64,000 nucleotides of DNA. It comes from Paenibacillus kribbensis (GTDB lineage Bacteria > Bacillota > Bacilli > Paenibacillales > Paenibacillaceae). A program made the translations under genes and the position numbers. The number at the start of each line of letters is the position of its first letter. Within the stretch, counting starts at the first letter, position 1. This document shows, one piece after another, positions 57,903 through 64,000 of the stretch. Location of the stretch: positions 5,707,001 through 5,771,000 of the forward strand of contig NZ_CP020028.1 of the NCBI RefSeq assembly GCF_002240415.1. The letters are read 5' to 3'. The notes below the pieces were generated by a model. That model saw only the letters and a list, made by a program, of their open reading frames with translations. It was not told the origin of the DNA and made no database searches.

Positions 57903-59249
57903 TTATACGAATAAACTAAGTACTAAAATAAATCCTAATCCGGCTACAGAAATGATTGTCTCAAGCAATGTCCATGTTGCAAATGTTTCTTTCATGCTTA
58001 AACCAAAATACTCTTTAAACATCCAGAAACCAGCATCGTTAACATGTGAAGCTATTAAACTACCCGCTCCCGTTGCAAGCACAACTAAAGCAAGATTAAC
58101 GTCGGTTTGTCCCAACATCGGAATAACTAAACCAGCGGTTGTTAAAGCTGCAACAGTTGCAGAACCTAAGGAAATACGTAAGATTGCAGCGATGATCCAG
58201 GCAAGCAAGATTGGTGATAATGTAGTTCCATTGAATAATTCGGCTACATAGTCACCTACGCCGCCATTAATCAGTACTTGTTTGAAGGCTCCGCCTCCCC
58301 CAATGATTAAGAGCATCATCCCAATATGAGTAATAGCAGTTGTACAAGATGCCATTACGTTTTTGATTGGAATTTTTCTTGCTATTCCCATGGTATAGAC
58401 AGCAACCAGCAAGGAAATCAACATGGAAGTTGATGCATCACCAATAAAACGGATCGCTGCTAGAAAACTATTATCTTCAACCCCCATTGTTTTTTGAAGC
58501 AAAGTAATAATCGTAGCAATAGACATTAAAATAACAGGAAGCATTGCAGTAAATACACTGATACCAAATCCAGGAGTTTCCTCGGACTTAAATACTTTTT
58601 GTTCACCTAAAGAGGCAATATTACCGGTTTTCGTAAATGATGCAGGTACGAGTTTTTTGGCAAGTTTGGTAAAAACAGGTCCAGCTAAAATAACTGTTGG
58701 AATGGCAATAATGAAACCGTAAAGTAAAACCTCACCAAGGTTCGCGCCATATTCACGAGCAATAACTGTCGGTCCTGGGTGTGGAGGCAAGAAACCGTGT
58801 GTTACGGATAAAGCTGCAATCATCGAAATACCGAGATATAAGATAGAAACCTTTAATTCTTTTGAAATGGCAAATACGATTGGAATTAACAATACTAGTC
58901 CTACTTCAAAAAATAACGCCACACCAATAATGAATGAAGCAGCTACGACCGCCCATTGAATATTTTTTTCACCAAATTTGTTAACGAGGGTCATGGCAAT
59001 TCTTTGAGCACCACCAGAATCAGCGATCAACTTACCTAACATCGCTCCAAGTCCAAAGATTAACGCTAAGTGACCAAGTGTTCCGCCTAATCCGGCTTCA
59101 ATGGTTTTGACAATTTCCTCTAATGGCATTCCAAGTGCTAAAGCCACACCGAACGATACAATGATTAATGAAATAAAGGTGTTTAATTTGAAGCCCATGA
59201 TTAAAACTAATAGTGCTAAAATTCCAATCGCTACAACGATTAATGGCAT
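57903..59249 (-). CDS. gntP: Gluconate permease (GntP family)
   Basis: 448 aa with about 12 TM helices and GntP family signatures (GFLPPHPGPTVIAREYGAN, SLIASHVNDAGFWMFKEYFG). A gluconate:H+ symporter in the cytoplasmic membrane. It starts 26 nt after gntK. A second, degraded GntP-type permease lies 2.5 kb away on the other strand. Confidence 0.95.
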   Translation of the reverse strand: MPLIVVAIGILALLVLIMGFKLNTFISLIIVSFGVALALGMPLEEIVKTIEAGLGGTLGHLALIFGLGAMLGKLIADSGGAQRIAMTLVNKFGEKNIQWAVVAASFIIGVALFFEVGLVLLIPIVFAISKELKVSILYLGISMIAALSVTHGFLPPHPGPTVIAREYGANLGEVLLYGFIIAIPTVILAGPVFTKLAKKLVPASFTKTGNIASLGEQKVFKSEETPGFGISVFTAMLPVILMSIATIITLLQKTMGVEDNSFLAAIRFIGDASTSMLISLLVAVYTMGIARKIPIKNVMASCTTAITHIGMMLLIIGGGGAFKQVLINGGVGDYVAELFNGTTLSPILLAWIIAAILRISLGSATVAALTTAGLVIPMLGQTDVNLALVVLATGAGSLIASHVNDAGFWMFKEYFGLSMKETFATWTLLETIISVAGLGFILVLSLFV

Positions 59250-59275
59250 TGTAATTACCCCCTGATTTTAACTTT

Positions 59276-60814
59276 TTAGTGTTTTATTAAGCCTCTTTGA
59301 TAATTGGCAATCCGTGTATAATCGTCTTCTAATACTCTGGATAGGTTAATGAAAATCGGCAGCAATTTCCTATACTCCTTTGTTGCTTCTTCTTTTGGTG
59401 TATGTTTGTTGGTGCTGCCAACCATTTCAGAAACGACTTCAAATGATTGGATTTTTCCGGTGGCATACAAGCCTAAAATACAAGCTCCTAGACAAGAACT
59501 TTCGTAGCTTTCTGGAACGACGACTTCAGATGCGAATATATCAGACATCATTTGCCGCCAAACATCTGACCTTGCGAAGCCTCCTGTAGCTTGAATTCGG
59601 GTCACAGGACCGTCCATGCATTCGGTTAATGCTAAAAATACGGTGTACAAATTGTAAATGACTCCTTCCAGGGCTGCGCGAATCATATGTTCTTTCTTAT
59701 GTGACATCGTTAAACCGAAGAATGAGCCACGTACGTCTGGATTCCATAAGGGCGCACGTTCACCAGCGAGATATGGGTGGAATAACAATCCATCAGATCC
59801 TGGTCTTACACGTTCAGCAATCTGGGTTAATACATCATATGGATCAATTCCTAGTCTTTTCGCTGTTTCTACTTCTGATGAGGCAAGTTCGTCACGAATC
59901 CAGCGCAGGACCATCCCGCCATTGTTTACCGGCCCGCCAATTACCCAGTGCTTTTCTGTTAAGGCATAACAAAATATTCTTCCCTTTTCGTCTGTTTGCG
60001 GCTTGTCTATAATGGTTCGAATGGCACCGCTTGTCCCAATTGTGACGGCAACTTCGCCTTTTCGTATGGCATTCACACCCAGATTAGAAAGGACTCCATC
60101 GCTGGCTCCAATGACAAATGATGTCTGTGGATCGATACCCATCTCTTTTGCTAAATCTGAATTACAGTTGGTAAATATCTGGGTTGTTGGTACGAGCTCA
60201 GATAAATGAGAAGGTGTTATACCAGCAATTTTTAATGCTTCTTCATCCCAATCCAGGTTTTCGAGATTCATCATGCCCATGGCTGAAGCCAGGGAATAAT
60301 CAACAACATACTGATCAAAGAACTTTTTGAAAATATATTCTTTAATTCCAATATATTTTTTAACCTTGACAGCGATTTCAGGAAGATCATTCACAATCCA
60401 AGCTATTTTAGTTAATGGCGACATGGGGTGAATTGGTGTTCCTGTTCGTTTATAGACTTCTTGGCCATTCAATTCGTCTTTTATTTTATGTGCCCATGCT
60501 TCACTTCGATTATCTGCCCAAGTGATACAAGACGTAAGCGGCAGGTCATTTTCATCCATCGCAATGACACTATGCATGGCACTGCTAAATGAAACAAACG
60601 ACAGCTTTTTTTGTGAGTGATGTTTCATTATGTTCGAAATGGCTTGTAGGACTGCTTGAAAAATCTCTTCCGGGTTTTGTTCTGCTGTCGCTATATCCGG
60701 TGTATAAAGCGGATACCCAATATTTTCTTGTTGGATGACTTCGCCTTTTTCACTAAATAAAACTGCTTTCGTACTTGTGGTCCCGATATCTATACCTAAC
60801 ATATAGTTAGTCAT
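59276..60814 (-). CDS. gntK: Gluconate kinase (FGGY family)
   Basis: 512 aa: N-terminal phosphate-binding loop LGIDIGTTSTKAVLF, FGGY signatures GLLFHPYLAGERAPLW and IQATGGFARSDVW. Phosphorylates gluconate to 6-phosphogluconate. ATG 60814 overlaps the gntR stop by 8 nt, giving translational coupling. Same family and operon position as B. subtilis GntK. Confidence 0.95.
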   Translation of the reverse strand: MTNYMLGIDIGTTSTKAVLFSEKGEVIQQENIGYPLYTPDIATAEQNPEEIFQAVLQAISNIMKHHSQKKLSFVSFSSAMHSVIAMDENDLPLTSCITWADNRSEAWAHKIKDELNGQEVYKRTGTPIHPMSPLTKIAWIVNDLPEIAVKVKKYIGIKEYIFKKFFDQYVVDYSLASAMGMMNLENLDWDEEALKIAGITPSHLSELVPTTQIFTNCNSDLAKEMGIDPQTSFVIGASDGVLSNLGVNAIRKGEVAVTIGTSGAIRTIIDKPQTDEKGRIFCYALTEKHWVIGGPVNNGGMVLRWIRDELASSEVETAKRLGIDPYDVLTQIAERVRPGSDGLLFHPYLAGERAPLWNPDVRGSFFGLTMSHKKEHMIRAALEGVIYNLYTVFLALTECMDGPVTRIQATGGFARSDVWRQMMSDIFASEVVVPESYESSCLGACILGLYATGKIQSFEVVSEMVGSTNKHTPKEEATKEYRKLLPIFINLSRVLEDDYTRIANYQRGLIKH

Positions 60815-61538
60815 TTTGTTGCACTACCCCTTTAGACAGCATTTGTTGTGACATCCATAAGTCTTCTACTTTACCTTGAACATCATCAAAGTTTTCATGT
60901 AAAGACTTGATCATGAGGTCTCTATCTTTTCCCTTGATCGCTTCAATATAAAGCTCATGATTTCTTACAACCCGTGTAAAGTCTTCATACTTTTCTTTGA
61001 AACGCATACGCATCGACAAAAGGATGAGGCTTTCCATAACGGGCTTTAAATTATTCCAGATCATCAGGATGTATGAATGATTAACTGCACGAATAATCGT
61101 TTCATGGAACAAGACATCTTGATATGAAAACTCATCAGCATCACTATATTTAATTGCGACTTTCATCATTTCCAGTATTTTACTAAGTTCCATTGCTAAA
61201 TCATTAGTGTCCATCTTTACAAGCCGTTCAAATACAAACGATTCTATGAGTAGACGGACATCATAAATTTCTTCTATTTCTTTTTCTGATAAACCAATAA
61301 CAACTGCACCCATTCTTTCTAATCGGATGATATTTTCGGATGCCAGTATTTTTAACGCTTCACGAATGGGTGAGCGACTTACAGCAAAATCTGCAGCTAA
61401 TTTATTTTCTGATAATATGGTACCGCTTTCAATTGCGCCAGAAATAATACGCATTCTAAGCTCGCATGTTACACGATCACCAGCAGAGGCTTTTAAAAGC
61501 CATTTGGAGGGATATAGGAATTCCCTTGATTCGACCAT
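60807..61538 (-). CDS. gntR: Gluconate operon repressor GntR
   Basis: 243 aa from ATG 61538 (GAAGGTG upstream; the longer ORF crosses the operator and promoter). GntR-type wHTH at about 25-80 (SENKLAADFAVSRSPIREAL, LASENIIRLERMG) and an all-helical FCD ligand domain (YDVRLLIESFVFERL; FHETIIRAVNHS). It is the first gene of the operon and its promoter holds a perfect 18-bp operator, so autoregulation relieved by gluconate is expected. Confidence 0.95.
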   Translation of the reverse strand: MVESREFLYPSKWLLKASAGDRVTCELRMRIISGAIESGTILSENKLAADFAVSRSPIREALKILASENIIRLERMGAVVIGLSEKEIEEIYDVRLLIESFVFERLVKMDTNDLAMELSKILEMMKVAIKYSDADEFSYQDVLFHETIIRAVNHSYILMIWNNLKPVMESLILLSMRMRFKEKYEDFTRVVRNHELYIEAIKGKDRDLMIKSLHENFDDVQGKVEDLWMSQQMLSKGVVQQND

Positions 61539-61564
61539 AAATTCACCTTCTTGATTATTCAAGT

Positions 61565-61608
61565 ATACTTGTATACAAGTATTATAATCTAAATTTTTAA
61601 TTTTGCAA
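61565..61608 (-). promoter_or_regulatory. gnt promoter and GntR operator
   Basis: On the minus strand TTGCAA (61608-61603), 16 nt, TATAAT (61586-61581), then ATACTTGTATACAAGTAT (61582-61565), a perfect 18-bp palindrome overlapping the end of the -10. As I recall it, this is the same sequence as the B. subtilis gnt operator. Confidence 0.85.
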
Positions 61609-61753
61609 GCGTATCCATCGCGTGTGTCCAAATGGAAAAAAAGAAGCACATATGTGCAAATGCACAATCAATTTCGTCTGTTCTTCAATATTTTTTACGT
61701 TCCGCAATCGATATAATGAAAGCGTAATCAAAAATTGCCCGGGGGTTAGGCAG

Positions 61754-63047
61754 ATGGAAGGATTGACGATCAGTTGGATAGGAGCTCTGGCGGGGCTGGC
61801 TATTGCAATTATTTTGATATTGAGAAAGCTGAATCCGGTTTATGCTTTGTTTTTGGGAGCCATTGTAGGCGCTTTATTGGCGGAGCCAATTTGGAGCAGA
61901 CCATTAGTGTATTGATTAGCGGTACGCAAAGTGTGATGGGGACGGTCATTCGTGTACTTGCTGCAGGTGTATTGGCGGGTGTGATGATGGAATCCGGGGC
62001 GGCGGAGACGATTGCGCAGGCTATTGTGAAGAAGTTTGGCGGCAGCAAAGCAATTCTCGCACTGGCTTTGGCGACGATGATTATTACGGCGGTGGGCGTA
62101 TTTATTCCGGTCGCTGTGCTGATCGTGGCACCTATTGCGCTGTCGGTCGGGAACAAAATGGGGATTTCCAAGCTGGCGCTCCTGCTGGCCTTATCTGGAG
62201 GGGGAAAAGCGGGGAACATTATTTCTCCGAATCCCAATACGATTGCGGCGGCGCGCGGCTTCAACCTTGATTTGAGCCACGTGATGCTGGCAGGTGTGGT
62301 CCCTGCGATATGTGGCTTATTGATGACCGTTCTGGTGGCGTCTCTGTTGAAAACTAAAGGTGTAAAGGTATCCGATCAGGATACTATGGACAGTGATGTG
62401 GATACTTCGAAGTACCCGGCGCTGGACGGGCAATTGTAGCTCCGTTGGTGGCTGTTATTTTGCTGATGATTAACCCGATTGGGTCCATCTCCGGCATTGA
62501 AGCACTGTCGAGTTTCAAAGTCGATGCGATGTACATTTTGCCGATTGCCGGGATTGTGGGTATGCTGGCAATGGGGCAAGGACGCAATATTTTGAAATAT
62601 TCAGCCTCTGGCTTAAATAAAATGACGGCGACCGTGCTGATTTTGATCGGTGCAGGCGGGATTGCAGGTCTGATCTCAGCGTCGGATTTGTCTGCGCAGG
62701 TGGTTGGCCTGATTGAAGCTTCGGGAGTTTCCGGCACATTGTTGGCACCGCTCGCAGGGATTCTGATGGCGGCTGCGACAGCGTCGACCTCGACGGGAGT
62801 CATTTTGGCGACAGGCTCGTTTGGGGAAGCGATTCTGAATATGGGGACGGCCCCGCTCGCCGCAGCTGTGATGGTGCATACAGGGGCAACGGTTATCGAT
62901 TCCTTGCCACAAGGCAACTATTTTCACGTTACGGCAGACAGCATGAAAATGAGCATTAAACAACGGATGGGACTTATTCCTTACGAAGCTATTGTCGGTG
63001 GAACAATGGCCATTGTAGCGACACTGATGTATGGATTTTTACTTTAA
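61754..63047 (+). pseudogene. GntP-family (probable glycerate) permease with two frameshifts
   Basis: Starts at ATG 61754 (MEGLTISWIGALAGLAIAII). The frame breaks near 61882, where one G is missing (expected GALLAGGANLEQTI), and again at 62428-62430, where GGG should be GGGG (expected LDGAIVAPLVAV). With both repaired, one ~430-aa permease is read to GLIPYEAIVGGTMAIVATLM. Next to a glycerate kinase it is probably a D-glycerate or gluconate symporter. As written it encodes only fragments; decay or sequence error. Confidence 0.8.
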
Positions 63048-63068
63048 TATTGATGATGGGGTGAGAAG

Positions 63069-64000
63069 ATGAGAGAGAAGACATTTGTGCTGGCACCGGA
63101 TTCCTTTAAAGAAAGCATGACGGCTAAAGAAGTGTGTATCGCAATGGAGAAAGGACTGCGCAAGGTCTATCCGACGGCGAATTATGTCCACATTCCAATG
63201 GCGGACGGTGGTGAAGGAACGGTGCAGTCCCTGGTGGATGCGACAGGTGGGCAGCTTCGTTATCTCGAGGTGACCGGACCGCTTGGAGAACCTGTAACTG
63301 CTGCATACGGCTTGCTGGGAGACGGCACCACTGCGGCAATCGAGATGGCATCCGCCAGCGGAATCCATCTGGTCAATAAGGACAACAAAAACCCGCTAAA
63401 GACAACAACTTACGGTACGGGTGAGTTAATCCGTGAGTGTCTGAATCAGGGATTCGAAAGATTATTATAGGAATTGGTGGAAGCGCGACGAATGACGGCG
63501 GGACAGGCATGGCCGAAGCACTTGGTGTCAGATTTCTGGATGCCAAAGGAAACACTCTCCCTCGCGGAGGCGGCAGTCTGGGAGAACTGGCCAGTATTGA
63601 TATTTCATCACTGGATGCTCGCTTGCAGCAGGTGCAATTGATTGTAGCCTGTGATGTGACGAATCCGCTGTGCGGAGAGCATGGGGCATCTCATGTATTC
63701 GGTCCGCAAAAAGGGGCAACCCCGGAAATGGTGCAGCAATTGGATGCCAATCTCGCCCACTATGCAGATGTGGTGAAGCGGCAGCTGGGCAAGGATGTGC
63801 GCGATCTTCCAGGTGCAGGCGCGGCTGGAGGATTGGGTGCGGGCCTGCTGATTTTTACTCAGGCGTCGCTGCAAAAAGGCATTGAGATTGTGATCGAATA
63901 CACCGGATTAAAGCAGAAGCTGGCGAAAGCGGACATCGTTTTTACGGGGGAAGGCGGCATTGATTTTCAGACCAAATTCGGGAAGACTCCGTATGGAGTA
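63069..64000 (+). pseudogene. Glycerate kinase (GlxK/GarK type), frameshifted and cut by window end
   Basis: Begins MREKTFVLAPDSFKESMTAK with AGGGG-like GGGGTGAGAAG upstream; the frame carries HIPMADGGEGTVQSLVDATG and ends prematurely at 63470. One A appears missing in GAAAG at 63457-63459; the +1 frame continues IIIGIGGSATNDGGTGMAEA… to the window end (GEGGIDFQTKFGKTPYG). Glycerate 2-kinases feed glycerate into glycolysis. It lies 21 nt after the permease, probably one operon. Confidence 0.82.

Noticed and set aside
61590..61625. cre site at the gnt promoter
   Set aside because: The best candidate (TGGATACGCTTGCA on the minus strand) has two mismatches in conserved positions; only the GntR operator is convincing.

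Overview
The window looks like chromosome of a Paenibacillus close to P. polymyxa. The support is a family-typical set of secreted plant-polysaccharide hydrolases (GH5, GH16 lichenase, GH53 galactanase, GH10 xylanase), S-layer-homology (SLH) anchored surface proteins, Firmicutes-type ribosome binding sites, CcpA cre sites and an rlmH gene near an htrA-type protease. The htrA / CxxH-CxxC protein / rlmH trio is the neighbourhood found downstream of the walRK operon in Bacillus, so the left edge probably lies close to the replication origin (inference).

Layout. 1-7.8 kb: 3' end of htrA, a cre-controlled GH5 endoglucanase, a methyltransferase, a CxxH/CxxC mini-protein, AraC and DinB proteins, two tandem XRE regulators facing a helical-repeat gene, then rlmH. 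7.8-14.8 kb: a complete type I restriction-modification operon (hsdM-hsdS-hsdR) bounded by an exact 29-bp direct repeat of the rlmH 3' end. This is the layout of a staphylococcal SCC cassette, but no recombinase gene is present. 14.8-31.5 kb: accessory DNA with HEAT-like and orphan proteins, an APH-type kinase pseudogene, an M3 peptidase, a BBE-like flavoenzyme, a DUF4062 protein, a frameshifted yetF, and a 2083-residue VPKTG-anchored adhesin with its own class B sortase behind a long, apparently structured leader. Two more 44-nt sequences resembling the right end of the RM cassette (20.83 and 31.41 kb) suggest stacked cassettes. 31.8-34.0 kb: an Sm-like/glycine-rich protein whose leader is duplicated 8.7 kb upstream, and an AT-rich methyltransferase.

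34.6-51.2 kb: surface and secreted functions (PHP-SLH protein, lichenase, GH53-SLH galactanase, an ECF sigma/anti-sigma pair, xylanase), an IS3 remnant, a Crp/Fnr regulator and malate:quinone oxidoreductase with a possible attenuator. 51.3-56.3 kb: a Nudix-DUF4406 fusion, a MerR-methyltransferase fusion, DbpA helicase, and a TetR/SMR efflux pair with a very clear operator-promoter. 56.4-61.6 kb: a gluconate operon gntR-gntK-gntP-gntZ with a perfect 18-bp GntR operator. 61.75-64 kb: a GntP-type permease and a glycerate kinase that together carry three single-base deletions in short homopolymers and run off the window.

All assignments come from reading the sequence and family knowledge; no database search was run. 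Domain boundaries are approximate.
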